The position numbers and the translations under genes were made by a program. From Sphingomonadales bacterium 28-55-16 (lineage in GTDB: Bacteria; Pseudomonadota; Alphaproteobacteria; Sphingomonadales; Sphingomonadaceae): a stretch of DNA of 64,000 nt. The notes beneath the pieces were generated by a model, which was not told where the DNA came from, ran no database searches, and saw only the letters and a program-made list of their open reading frames with translations. Shown here piece after piece: positions 1 to 8,613 of the stretch. The stretch is from assembly GCA_002278855.1 (NCBI GenBank), contig NCGG01000013.1, positions 1 through 64,000 on the forward strand. Reading direction: 5' to 3'. Numbering within the stretch: the first letter of the stretch is position 1; every line of letters starts with the position of its first letter.

Positions 1-9
1 TTTTCGTAA

Positions 10-94
10 GCGGGCGTGGCGGAATTGGTAGACGCACCAGATTTAGGTTCTGGCATCGCAAGGTGTGGGGGTTCGAGTCCCTTCGCCCGCACCA
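10..94 (+). tRNA. tRNA-Leu (anticodon UAG)
   Basis: The sequence folds as a tRNA with a long class II variable region, typical of leucine tRNAs. The acceptor strands GCGGGCG (10-16) and CGCCCGC (84-90) pair perfectly. The anticodon stem CCAGA/TCTGG (37-41 and 49-53) encloses a loop whose central triplet is TAG (44-46), which reads CUA and, by wobble, other CUN codons. The T loop has GTTCGAGTC, and the 3' CCA (92-94) is encoded in the genome. Confidence 0.97.
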
Positions 95-187
95 CGAAAA
101 AGGGATATTCCCGGCTGTCGTTAAACCCGAAAGCCAATTAACAGTTTTTGGCAGGCCAATGGGCCCGCCGTAGATAGAGAAGAAAAC

Positions 188-1687
188 ATGCAGACCGTCG
201 AGACACAGAATGAAGGCCTGAAGCGCGCTTATCGTATGACGATTTCCGCAAAGGATGTTGAATCCCGCATTGATGCCGAGGTGAAGAAAATTGCACCTCA
301 AGTGCGTATGCCCGGCTTCCGTCCCGGTAAGGTTCCGGCCAATCTGGTCAAGAAGATGCATAAGGATTCGTTGCTTCAGGACGCGCTGAACAGCTCGATC
401 CAAGAAGGCGTCCAAAAAGCGATTTCCGACAATAAGCTGCGTCCAGCGACTCAGCCGCATGTGCACCTTGGTGAAGATTATGCGCCCGGCAAGGATGCAG
501 TCGTCGATTTTCACCTTGAAATTCTGCCTGCAATCGCGGCGCCATCGATTGATAGCATCGCGCTTGAGCGCTTGATCGTTGAAGTGAGCGATGCGCAAGT
601 CGACGAATCGATTCTGAAGCTGGCCGAAGGCCAGAAGAGCTTTGAAGCAGCCGACAAGAAATATGCCGCCAAAATGGGCGACAGCGTTGTTATCGACTTT
701 GAAGGCAAGGTTGACGGCGTGCCATTCGAAGGCGGCAAGGGCGAAGGCATGGCGGTTGAGCTTGGATCAGGCCAATTGATCCCTGGCTTCGAAGACCAAT
801 TGGTTGGCGTTAAAGCCAATGACGCGAAGGTTCTGAACGTAACCTTCCCTGAAGATTACAATGCCGAAAACCTGAAGGGTAAGGCTGCAACCTTTGACAT
901 CGTCGTCAACGAAGTGCGCAAGCCAGTCGAAGCCAAGGCTGATGACAATTTGGCCAAGATGTTCGGTCTCGACGGCATCGACAAGCTGCGCGAGTTGATG
1001 AAGGTTCAGGTTGAGCAAGAGCATAACGGACTGACGCGCACCTACATGAAGCGCCAGCTGTTGGATCAGCTTGCCGCCGATCATGACTTCGACGTGCCAC
1101 CATCGATGGTCGAAGCTGAATTCGAACAGATTTGGGCGCAATTGGAACAGGAAGCTGCACGCGAAGAAGACGCTGAAGCGGCGAAGAAGGAAATGGAAGC
1201 CGAGCGCGAAGAGTATCGCGATATCGCCGTCCGCCGCGTTCGTCTTGGCCTGCTGCTCTCGGAAATCGGCCAAGCCAATGGCGTTGAAGTGAGCGCGCAG
1301 GAAATGAACATGCTGGTGCAGCAGGCTGCACAGCAATATCGCCCTGAAGACCGTCAGCGTTTCGTGCAGTATCTGCAAGAAAACCCGATGGCGGCCGCGC
1401 AACTGCGTGCGCCGATGTTTGAGGACAAGGTCGTCGACTTCCTTTTCGATAAGGCGACTGTTACGGAAAAGACCGTGACCAAGGACGTGCTTGAAGCGGC
1501 GATCGAAGCTGAGCCCGACGCAAAGCCGGCAGCCAAGAAAAAGGCGCCTGCCAAAAAAGCTGCAGCCAAGGAAGAAGCGCCTGCAAAGGAAGCAAAGCCA
1601 GCTGCAAAAAAGGCTGCTCCTAAAAAGGATGCAGAAGCGGCGCCAGCCAAAAAGGCACCCGCCAAAAAGGCAGCGCCTAAGAAATAA
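188..1687 (+). CDS. tig: Trigger factor (ribosome-associated chaperone / peptidyl-prolyl isomerase) with a long Lys/Ala-rich tail
   Basis: Cytosolic chaperone that binds ribosomal protein L23 at the exit tunnel and shields nascent chains. The N-terminal ribosome-binding domain carries the signature GFRPGKVP at residues 43-50. An FKBP-type isomerase domain follows at about 155-245, and the helical substrate-binding domain runs to about residue 440. The last 55 or so residues are almost only Ala, Lys, Pro and Glu, in repeats such as PAKKAAPKK. E. coli trigger factor is about 430 residues and lacks this tail, so this protein (499 aa) is clearly extended. The tail is basic and probably disordered; ribosome or RNA contact is an inference. 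The ATG at 188 follows an AGAGAAG ribosome-binding site. A strong terminator follows, and clpP and clpX come next, as in many Proteobacteria. Confidence 0.97.
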   Translation: MQTVETQNEGLKRAYRMTISAKDVESRIDAEVKKIAPQVRMPGFRPGKVPANLVKKMHKDSLLQDALNSSIQEGVQKAISDNKLRPATQPHVHLGEDYAPGKDAVVDFHLEILPAIAAPSIDSIALERLIVEVSDAQVDESILKLAEGQKSFEAADKKYAAKMGDSVVIDFEGKVDGVPFEGGKGEGMAVELGSGQLIPGFEDQLVGVKANDAKVLNVTFPEDYNAENLKGKAATFDIVVNEVRKPVEAKADDNLAKMFGLDGIDKLRELMKVQVEQEHNGLTRTYMKRQLLDQLAADHDFDVPPSMVEAEFEQIWAQLEQEAAREEDAEAAKKEMEAEREEYRDIAVRRVRLGLLLSEIGQANGVEVSAQEMNMLVQQAAQQYRPEDRQRFVQYLQENPMAAAQLRAPMFEDKVVDFLFDKATVTEKTVTKDVLEAAIEAEPDAKPAAKKKAPAKKAAAKEEAPAKEAKPAAKKAAPKKDAEAAPAKKAPAKKAAPKK

Positions 1688-1704
1688 TCTTTGCAGATCT
1701 GGAT

Positions 1705-1737
1705 AAAAAAGGCCCTGGGAATTCCGGGGCCTTTTTT
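1705..1737 (+). terminator. Rho-independent terminator after tig
   Basis: A GC-rich inverted repeat (AAGGCCC...GGGGCCTT) flanked by A6 on the left and T6 on the right begins 17 bases after the tig stop. It has the form of an intrinsic terminator and separates tig from clpP. Confidence 0.85.
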
Positions 1738-1847
1738 GGTTAAGCGTGTCCGGTTTACTTTAGGTCAACGAGGTGCGCGTTCATAAGCTTGCCTGCGCCT
1801 GGATGAAGTCGGGGATGTGCACTCGGAAAAACTTAACCGTTTTCTTG

Positions 1848-1876
1848 CTTGAAACTTTGGTTGCCCACGCCGATGT
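1848..1876 (+). promoter_or_regulatory. Candidate heat-shock (sigma-32/RpoH) promoter of clpP
   Basis: CTTGAAA (1848-1854) is followed, 18 bases after the CTTG core, by CCGATGT (1870-1876). This resembles the RpoH consensus (CTTGAAA, then a C-rich -10 with an AT core). Transcription would start near 1884, about 30 bases before the clpP start. The call rests on the match and on clpP being a classic heat-shock gene; rpoH itself lies at 7635-8540. Confidence 0.5.
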
Positions 1877-1914
1877 AGGGGCTAACGTAAAACATAACAT
1901 CTTAGAGGTATTTC

Positions 1915-2547
1915 ATGCACGTTCCTTTTGATCCCGTTCAAGCTTTGGTTCCCGTCGTTATCGAGCAATCGAACCGTGGAGAGCGCAGCTGGGACATTTT
2001 TTCGCGGCTTCTGCGCGAGCGGATCATTTTCGTGACGGGCGAAGTCGAGGACAATATGGCGTCGGTCATCACCGCGCAGTTGTTATTCCTCGAATCGGAC
2101 AATCCGAAGAAAGACATTTGGATGTATATTAACTCGCCCGGCGGCGTTGTTACCGCGGGCATGGCGATTCATGATACGATGCAATATATCCGTCCGAAGG
2201 TTGGCACTGTGTGCATCGGGCAGGCCGCGTCGATGGGCAGTTTTCTGCTCGCGGCAGGGGAGCCGGGTATGCGCGTGGCTTTGACCAATGCGCGGATCAT
2301 GGTGCATCAGCCTTCTGGTGGTGCGCGCGGTATGGCGTCAGACATTCAGATTCAGGCAAATGAGATCCTTCGTATTCGTAAGCGGATGAACGATCTTTAT
2401 GCGAAATATACCGGCAAGCCTTTGAAGGACATCGAAAAAGCGATGGACCGCGACACCTTCCTTGAGGCCGACGAGGCAAAGGCCTTTGGCCTGATCGACG
2501 AAGTGTACGACAAGCGGCCTTCGAATGCGGATGCCGACGCAAGCTGA
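1915..2547 (+). CDS. clpP: ATP-dependent Clp protease proteolytic subunit ClpP
   Basis: Serine protease that forms the double heptameric ring degrading substrates unfolded by ClpX or ClpA. The catalytic triad is visible as Ser106 (GQAASMGS), His131 ([10 protein letters not shown]) and Asp180 (MDRDTF); the 25- and 49-residue spacings match the family. The oxyanion-loop region INSPGG is at 72-77. At 210 residues it has the normal length. The start ATG follows TTAGAGG. In alphaproteobacteria ClpXP also degrades the cell-cycle regulator CtrA, which ties it to ChpT and DivL in this window. A candidate RpoH promoter lies just upstream, and clpX follows after 135 bases. Confidence 0.98.
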   Translation: MHVPFDPVQALVPVVIEQSNRGERSWDIFSRLLRERIIFVTGEVEDNMASVITAQLLFLESDNPKKDIWMYINSPGGVVTAGMAIHDTMQYIRPKVGTVCIGQAASMGSFLLAAGEPGMRVALTNARIMVHQPSGGARGMASDIQIQANEILRIRKRMNDLYAKYTGKPLKDIEKAMDRDTFLEADEAKAFGLIDEVYDKRPSNADADAS

Positions 2548-2561
2548 TCCCATTTGCAATG

Positions 2562-2588
2562 CATAATGGCAGTTTTGCCATAATGGCA
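2562..2588. repeat. Nested direct/inverted repeat between clpP and clpX
   Basis: CATAATGGCA occurs twice (2562-2571 and 2579-2588) with 7 bases between the copies. The intervening TGCCAT makes TGGCA-N4-TGCCA-N3-TGGCA, so alternative hairpins are possible. No T-run follows, so it is not a normal terminator. It could be an operator for the clpX promoter or an mRNA processing structure. Confidence 0.35.
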
Positions 2589-2682
2589 CGGTCCGTTTTG
2601 GGCTATTGCCAAATCAGAACGCATCTTTAGGATGTTGATTTAATTAAGTGCGCTTATTTTTGGCGCTCAAGCAGGACATTTT

Positions 2683-3954
2683 ATGACGAAGTTAAGCGGA
2701 TCAGATACAAAGAGCACTTTATATTGCTCCTTCTGCGGGAAATCGCAGCATGAAGTCCGCAAGCTGATCGCTGGTCCAACTGTGTTTATTTGCGATGAGT
2801 GTGTCGAACTTTGCAACGATATCATTCGCGAAGAAACCAAGGGCGCGTTGAACGGTCGCAAAGAGGGCGAAGTGCCCACGCCGCAAGAAATCTGCGAAGT
2901 GCTTGATGACTATGTCATTGGTCAGCCGCAGGCAAAGCGCGTGCTGTCTGTTGCCGTGCATAACCATTATAAGCGCCTCAACCATGGTGGTAAGGGTGCA
3001 GATGTCGAGCTTGCAAAGTCGAACATCCTTCTGGTGGGGCCGACCGGCTGCGGTAAAACGCTTCTGGCGCAAACGCTTGCCAAGACTTTCGACGTGCCAT
3101 TTACAATGGCGGACGCGACGACTTTGACGGAGGCCGGCTATGTTGGTGAAGATGTCGAGAACATCATTCTGAAGCTGCTTCAAGCATCCGATTATAATGT
3201 CGAAAAGGCGCAGCGCGGGATCGTCTATATCGACGAAATCGACAAGATTAGCCGCAAGGCCGAAAATCCATCCATTACCCGCGATGTGAGCGGCGAGGGC
3301 GTCCAGCAAGCTCTGCTGAAGCTTATGGAAGGGACAACTGCAAGCGTCCCGCCGCAAGGTGGTCGCAAGCATCCGCAGCAGGAGTTCCTGCAGGTCGACA
3401 CTACGAACATATTGTTTATCTGTGGCGGCGCTTTTGCAGGCCTTGAGAAGATCATTTCAAACCGCCTTGAAGGCAAGTCGATTGGCTTTGGTGCACATGT
3501 CGCAGACCCTGACGAGCGCGGCACGGGTGAGATTTTGAAACAGGTCGAGCCTGAAGATCTTTTGAAATATGGCTTAATCCCAGAATTCGTCGGGCGTTTG
3601 CCGGTAACCGCAACGCTGGAAGACCTTGATATCGCCGCGTTGGTGAAAATCCTCTCGGAACCGAAGAACGCTTTGGTGAAGCAATATCGCAAATTGTTCG
3701 AGATGGAAGATGTTGGGCTGAGCTTCACTGATGATGCGTTAGAAGCGGTCGCCAAAAAGGCAATCGAGCGCAAGACCGGTGCGCGCGGACTGCGCTCCAT
3801 TCTGGAGGCTATTTTGCTCGATACGATGTTCGACCTGCCGACATATGATGGCGTCGATGAGGTTGTTGTCGACAAGGATGTCGTTGAGGGTCGAAAGACC
3901 CCCGTGCTGGTTTACGCAAAGTCCGCGAAGGTTGGTAAAGAGGACGCAGCCTAA
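2683..3954 (+). CDS. clpX: ATP-dependent Clp protease ATP-binding subunit ClpX
   Basis: AAA+ unfoldase that recognises substrates and feeds them to ClpP. The N-terminal zinc-binding domain has the four cysteines Cys15, Cys18, Cys37 and Cys40 (CSFC and CDEC). Walker A GPTGCGKT is at 119-126, Walker B is YIDEID, and the pore loop GYVGED and the RKH loop (GGRKHPQQ) are present. The length of 423 aa is typical. It has its own 135-base upstream region, so it may be transcribed separately from clpP as well as with it. There is no strong terminator after the stop, only a weak TGTGA...TCACA dyad followed by TTCTTTT near 3971-3998. Confidence 0.98.
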   Translation: MTKLSGSDTKSTLYCSFCGKSQHEVRKLIAGPTVFICDECVELCNDIIREETKGALNGRKEGEVPTPQEICEVLDDYVIGQPQAKRVLSVAVHNHYKRLNHGGKGADVELAKSNILLVGPTGCGKTLLAQTLAKTFDVPFTMADATTLTEAGYVGEDVENIILKLLQASDYNVEKAQRGIVYIDEIDKISRKAENPSITRDVSGEGVQQALLKLMEGTTASVPPQGGRKHPQQEFLQVDTTNILFICGGAFAGLEKIISNRLEGKSIGFGAHVADPDERGTGEILKQVEPEDLLKYGLIPEFVGRLPVTATLEDLDIAALVKILSEPKNALVKQYRKLFEMEDVGLSFTDDALEAVAKKAIERKTGARGLRSILEAILLDTMFDLPTYDGVDEVVVDKDVVEGRKTPVLVYAKSAKVGKEDAA

Positions 3955-4219
3955 GCCAGCACACAATGGACTGTGATAAAACGGTCACATTCTTTTACAA
4001 AATGCATGTTAATGCTGCTGTGCACAATGTGCAGTAACGCAAAACCTTGCCTGTGCGCGATGTTGGCCGTTAGGGCGGCTTGCCCGAGGGCTGCTTTGTC
4101 ATTTTTCTGACATTTACTGGTTCCAAGGGGCACAAGTTCCTTTTTGCCCGCCGGTTTTTTTAGAAATGCCAAAGCGTGCGAAATCTTCGGAATTAGAATT
4201 TTCAAAGGGGTCTTTAAAG

Positions 4220-6835
4220 ATGAAATCTCGTTTCCAGATCGCAACCAGTGCTGTCGCACTGACGATTTGCAGCCTTTCCAGCGCTGCATTTGCGCAGTCA
4301 ACCGGCTCAATTGAAGTCGATGATGCCGAAGAAGCAATTGTTGTCACCGGCACCCGTGCCGATCAAGGCGTTAAAGGCGTTGTCATTCCGGATGCAACAA
4401 AGCCCCGCGCCGTTTTGACAGAAGCGTTGATAGCAACCCAACCTTCGGGCCAATCAATCCTCAACACGATCAACCAAGTGCCTGGTGTAAACTTCACCAA
4501 CTCTGACGCTTATGGTTCATCTGGCGGCAATTTGCGCATTCGTGGGTTCGACGGTAACCGCATCAGCCTCACATTCGATGGTTTTCCGCTGAATGACACC
4601 GGGAACTACGCCATTTACTCGAACCAGATGCTTGATCCTGAATTGATCTATTCGGTTAACGTGAACTTGGGCACGACCGATGTTGACTCGCCAACCGCAT
4701 CTGCAGCTGGCGGCACAGTGAACTATCTTACACGCACGCCCGGTTCGGAACTTGGTGGTATGGCCGCAATCACGATCGGCGGTGAAAATTTCCGGCGTGC
4801 CTTTGGCATGTTGGACACAGGTGAATTGACGAGCGCTGGAACACGTGCATTTATTGCAGCTTCAAAGACCCAATATGATAAGTTCAAGGGCCCTGGAGAA
4901 ATGAAAAAGTTCCAGGTCAATGCTGGTGTTTATCAGCCAATTGGTGACAATGGTGACTTTATCTACATCAAGGGGCACTACAACGAAAACCGGAATAACT
5001 TCTACCGCAACATTAACCTCACGGAAATTCGTTCTTTAACAGGTCGCCCAGCAATGGCGGATGTTGGTGGTTTTACAGCTGCTCAAGAAAACGCCATCTT
5101 TAATTTTGATAACCTTGCGTCATGTAACCGCACGGTTGCAGGCGCAGGTGCACAGAATGACGGTAGCAACACCGGTCCCAATGGAAGCGGTGCCGCGGCA
5201 GCATCAATCGCGGGCTCTGGCGCAAACAATCCGCTAAACTCGTCAAGCTGCAGCAACTTCTATGGCGTACGCGTTAACCCATCGGACACCGGTAATATCC
5301 GTTTGAACTCCAAGTTCACCATCACGGATAATCTAACCTTCACATTGGATGCTGGTTATCAAACGGTTCGGGCCAATGGCGGCGGTTCCACAACAATTTC
5401 GGAAACTTCTGCAATCGTCCGTGGTTCATCGACCCTGGCAGGTGTAGATTATAATGGTGATGGTGATTTCCTCGATACCATTCGTTTCTACACACCAAAC
5501 AACACCGAGACCAAGCGCCTCACCGTATTGTCATCGTTGATCTGGGATATCTCTGACGCACATCGCGTTCGCGTTGCGTACACCTTTGACCGTGGTCGCC
5601 ATCGCCAAACCGGTGAATGGGGCTACCTGACCGCACAGGGTGGCGCGGAATCGCCATTTGGCGGCTTGTCTGGACGTAATGTGCTTGCTGCGGACGGTGT
5701 TGCTCTACGGCAACGTGATCGTCTCTCGATTGCGTTGTTGAACCAACTTTCGGCTCAATATGTTGGTAAGTTCTTCGACGATGCACTGCGCGTTGAAGCT
5801 GGTCTTCGTATGCCGTTCTTTGAGCGTAATTTGGAGAACTTCTGTTACACGCAAACTGGCGGAAGCGGTTTTGCGACTTGCACGTCGCAGACTGTTGGAA
5901 CGACAGCTGTAGCAAACTCTGGTGGCGCCATCTTTGTCGTTTCACCTACTGCTGCAGGTCCTTATGCTGCAAATGCTGTGTGGGCGCCTTTCAAAGCCAA
6001 TTATAAGTTCTCGCCAGTGTTGCCGAGCTTCGGTTTCACATACCGCCTTACAGATGATGCCGCGGTTTTTGGTAGCTATGCAAAGGGCTTCTCTTCGCCG
6101 CGCACCGATAACCTGTACCGTGCACCAATTGTGAACGTTGATCCGGAAACCACGGACACATTCGACCTTGGTGTTCGCTATACGACTGGCCGCGTTCAGG
6201 CGCTAGCAACGGCGTGGATGACGAACTTCAAAAACCGCATCGTAACTTCGTTCGACCAGGTAAATGCTATCTCGGTGGATCGTAATATCGGTACGGTAAA
6301 GGGCAAGGGCGTAGACGTTGGTTTGGCGATCCGTCCACTAGATTGGTTCACATTCCAAGGTAACGCTTCGTACAATGACTCAACGTTGCGCGATAACATT
6401 CTTGTATCGAGCACAGTAACGCTTCCAACTAAGGGCAAGCGCGTTGTTGAAACGCCGAAGTGGACACTTGGGTACCGTGCCTCGGTAGAATTCGGCCCAG
6501 CGTCAGCAGGTCTACAAGTGAAGTATGTAAGCGACCGTTTTGCGACCGATTTGAATGATATCAAATCAGGCGCTTACACGACTGCTGATTTCGACGCTCG
6601 TTTCAACCTCGAAACGATTGGCCTCAAGAATAGCTGGCTGCAGTTGAACGTGACCAACATCTTTGATCGTTTCTACCTCGCAAACTTGGGCACGCAAATC
6701 GCAGGACCTGCGAATAATGGTCTTGTGACGATTTCTGGCCTTGCGGCGGGTGCATCGATCCCAGGTGGTTCGGCTCCAAACTTCAGCATCGGCGCGCCGC
6801 GCACCGTTTCTGGTACAGTACGCATCGGCTTCTAA
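4220..6835 (+). CDS. TonB-dependent outer-membrane receptor
   Basis: Ligand-gated outer-membrane beta-barrel energised by TonB-ExbBD. The chosen ATG at 4220 follows AAAGGGG and starts a clear signal peptide (basic start, hydrophobic core, AFAQ cleavage region). A TonB-box-like EEAIVVTGTRAD comes next, then the plug domain (about residues 45-170, with LRIRGFDGNRI and a GGTVNYLTRTPG strand), then a long barrel ending in Phe (VRIGF), as outer-membrane proteins do. The length is 871 aa. An in-frame ATG at 4166 would put 18 charged residues ahead of the signal peptide and is unlikely. No transporter, hydrolase or regulator lies next to it, so the substrate cannot be inferred. Confidence 0.93.
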   Translation: MKSRFQIATSAVALTICSLSSAAFAQSTGSIEVDDAEEAIVVTGTRADQGVKGVVIPDATKPRAVLTEALIATQPSGQSILNTINQVPGVNFTNSDAYGSSGGNLRIRGFDGNRISLTFDGFPLNDTGNYAIYSNQMLDPELIYSVNVNLGTTDVDSPTASAAGGTVNYLTRTPGSELGGMAAITIGGENFRRAFGMLDTGELTSAGTRAFIAASKTQYDKFKGPGEMKKFQVNAGVYQPIGDNGDFIYIKGHYNENRNNFYRNINLTEIRSLTGRPAMADVGGFTAAQENAIFNFDNLASCNRTVAGAGAQNDGSNTGPNGSGAAAASIAGSGANNPLNSSSCSNFYGVRVNPSDTGNIRLNSKFTITDNLTFTLDAGYQTVRANGGGSTTISETSAIVRGSSTLAGVDYNGDGDFLDTIRFYTPNNTETKRLTVLSSLIWDISDAHRVRVAYTFDRGRHRQTGEWGYLTAQGGAESPFGGLSGRNVLAADGVALRQRDRLSIALLNQLSAQYVGKFFDDALRVEAGLRMPFFERNLENFCYTQTGGSGFATCTSQTVGTTAVANSGGAIFVVSPTAAGPYAANAVWAPFKANYKFSPVLPSFGFTYRLTDDAAVFGSYAKGFSSPRTDNLYRAPIVNVDPETTDTFDLGVRYTTGRVQALATAWMTNFKNRIVTSFDQVNAISVDRNIGTVKGKGVDVGLAIRPLDWFTFQGNASYNDSTLRDNILVSSTVTLPTKGKRVVETPKWTLGYRASVEFGPASAGLQVKYVSDRFATDLNDIKSGAYTTADFDARFNLETIGLKNSWLQLNVTNIFDRFYLANLGTQIAGPANNGLVTISGLAAGASIPGGSAPNFSIGAPRTVSGTVRIGF

Positions 6836-6854
6836 TCCGACACAATATGTTAGA

Positions 6855-6885
6855 AAGGGCGGGGCTTTGGCTCCGCCCTTTTTAT
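6855..6885. terminator. Bidirectional terminator between the TonB receptor and mtgA
   Basis: AAGGGCGGGGC...GCTCCGCCCTTT forms a stable hairpin with T-rich sequence on both sides. It lies between two convergent genes and overlaps the last codons of mtgA, so it can serve both strands. Confidence 0.75.
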
Positions 6886-7589
6886 TTGTCGATACAGCTA
6901 TCCAAGCCGTCACGTTTGACGACGCGTATGCGTGCGGAGATGCTGTTGCCATAACGACGGGTAAAGCCGCCGACGCCGTTGACCGCGCGTTTTTTGGGGA
7001 GAGGCAAGATGGCAGCTAATCGCGCTGCCTCCATGCGGCTAAGGTTCTTGGCGGATTTCTGGAAATAGCGTTGCGCGCCGGCTTCCGCCCCATATGTTCC
7101 GATGCCGGTTTCAGCGACGTTCAGATATACTTCCATGATCCGGCGTTTGCCCCAGATATTCTCGATCAGGAAGGTGAAGTACACCTCGGGAATTTTGCGC
7201 AAATAGCGGGTCCAACCCGATCCCTGCCATAGGAACACATTTTTCGCGGTTTGCTGGCTAATAGTAGAGCCACCGCGCATCCGTCCGCCCTGTTTATTGC
7301 GGGTCAGCGCCTTTTCGATTGCGTCGCGGTCAAAACCGTCATGGCTACAAAATTTGCCATCTTCAGCGGCAATCACCGCGCGCACCAGATTTGGCGAGAT
7401 ATCCGCGATAGGTGTCCAGTCGCGTTTCGCACCGTTGCTGTCGAATAACATCGTCAAGGTTGTTGGGACAGGGACTACCGCATAGACAGCGGTAAGCGCA
7501 ATGCTGCCGCCGGCGAAATACAGCGCTGTTTTGAAGCTAGAATGAAAGAAACGGGCGGAAAGCGAGCGCTTGGTTTTTGTCATAAACAA
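6882..7589 (-). CDS. mtgA: Monofunctional biosynthetic peptidoglycan transglycosylase
   Basis: GT51 glycosyltransferase that polymerises lipid II into glycan strands at the periplasmic face of the inner membrane. A single membrane anchor spans about residues 21-42. Motif 1 is EDGKFCSHDGF with the catalytic Glu76, and motif 2 is GGSTISQQ at 106-113, both as in the GT51 family. There is no transpeptidase domain, and 235 aa is normal for MtgA. The start could be Met3 (MTKTK) instead of Met1. It is convergent with the TonB receptor and lies downstream of rpoH on the same strand after 45 bases. Confidence 0.95.
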   Translation of the reverse strand: MFMTKTKRSLSARFFHSSFKTALYFAGGSIALTAVYAVVPVPTTLTMLFDSNGAKRDWTPIADISPNLVRAVIAAEDGKFCSHDGFDRDAIEKALTRNKQGGRMRGGSTISQQTAKNVFLWQGSGWTRYLRKIPEVYFTFLIENIWGKRRIMEVYLNVAETGIGTYGAEAGAQRYFQKSAKNLSRMEAARLAAILPLPKKRAVNGVGGFTRRYGNSISARIRVVKRDGLDSCIDK

Positions 7590-7634
7590 AAACTAGCGCA
7601 GTGCCTTTCGCCCGTCACCTGTTTTTACAGCGGG

Positions 7635-8540
7635 TCAAAAAGCGAGAAGTAACCGCTTTTCGCCAGCGATACGGAGCATCGCTTTTTGCAGCTTTTCAAA
7701 GGCGCGTACTTCAATCTGGCGTACCCGCTCGCGGCTGACACTATAGGTCTGGCTGAGCTCTTCCAACGTCTGCGGCTCTTCAATCAAGCGGCGTTGCGTC
7801 AGAATATGCTTCTCGCGCGCATTCAAGCTGTCCATCGCTTCGGATAATAACGCGTGGCGCATATCGCCTTCTTGCGCATCGGCAACGCGCTCGTCTTGCA
7901 ACGGCGTGTCGTCCACAAGCCAATCCTGCCACTGGCCATCGCCATCTTCGCGCATGGGCACATTCAACGACGTATCGCCGCCCATGGCCATGCGGCGGTT
8001 CATATTGTTCACTTCTTCTTCGGACACGCCAAGGTCGGTCGCAATTTTCCGCAGCGCTTCCTGGTTCAAATCACCATCTTCAAAGGCTTGAAGATTGTTT
8101 TTCATGCGGCGCAAGTTGAAGAATAGCTTCTTTTGCGCAGCGGTGGTGCCGATTTTGACGAGGCTCCAGCTGCGCAGGATAAATTCCTGCATCGACGCGC
8201 GAATCCACCACATCGCGTATGTCGCGAGGCGGAAACCACGGTCGGGATCGAATTTCTTCACGCCCTGCATCAATCCGATATTACCTTCGGAAATCAATTC
8301 GGACACCGGCAGGCCGTAGCCGCGATATCCCATAGCAATTTTTGACACGAGACGAAGGTGCGACGTCACCAGCTGCTCGGCAGCTTTGGTATCGCCATGT
8401 TCTTGAAAGCGCTTGGCAAGCATATATTCTTGCTCGGGCTTCAATACCGGAAATTTCCGGATTTCGCTTAGGTAACGATTAAGGCTCGCGTCCCCCCCAA
8501 GGGCAGGTATCGTAGCCGGAACATTCTTTTTAGCAGACAT
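7635..8540 (-). CDS. rpoH: RNA polymerase heat-shock sigma factor RpoH (sigma-32)
   Basis: Directs RNA polymerase to heat-shock promoters (chaperones, Clp and Lon proteases). The regions are in order: region 1.2/2 with ELISEGNIGLMQGVKKFD and YAMWWIRASMQEFIL, the RpoH box QKKLFFNLRRMK that separates sigma-32 from other group 3 sigmas, and the region 4 helix-turn-helix (TLEELSQTYSVSRERVRQIE). The start at 8540 (MSAKK) follows AGAGGAAAAC. An in-frame ATG 15 bases upstream would make the first codons out of this ribosome-binding site, so it is rejected. The length is 301 aa. The gene sits 73 bases after rluD on the same strand. Confidence 0.96.
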   Translation of the reverse strand: MSAKKNVPATIPALGGDASLNRYLSEIRKFPVLKPEQEYMLAKRFQEHGDTKAAEQLVTSHLRLVSKIAMGYRGYGLPVSELISEGNIGLMQGVKKFDPDRGFRLATYAMWWIRASMQEFILRSWSLVKIGTTAAQKKLFFNLRRMKNNLQAFEDGDLNQEALRKIATDLGVSEEEVNNMNRRMAMGGDTSLNVPMREDGDGQWQDWLVDDTPLQDERVADAQEGDMRHALLSEAMDSLNAREKHILTQRRLIEEPQTLEELSQTYSVSRERVRQIEVRAFEKLQKAMLRIAGEKRLLLAF

Positions 8541-8613
8541 GTTTTCCTCTTTCATTGTGCCTTCCGCCGAGCCTCATCAAGCACCCGTTGGTAAAGCGTT
8601 CCCTTTAGAACAT

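Noticed and set aside
767..1402. 211-codon minus-strand frame opposite tig
   Set aside because: Antisense to the conserved part of trigger factor, with no ribosome-binding site or recognisable domain.
4166..4219. Upstream ATG of the TonB receptor frame
   Set aside because: It would place 18 charged residues before the signal peptide, and the ribosome-binding site AAAGGGG belongs to the ATG at 4220.
3955..4219. Possible small RNA between clpX and the TonB receptor
   Set aside because: Only weak dyads (TGTGA...TCACA and around TGTGCACAATGTGCA) are present, without a convincing promoter and terminator pair.
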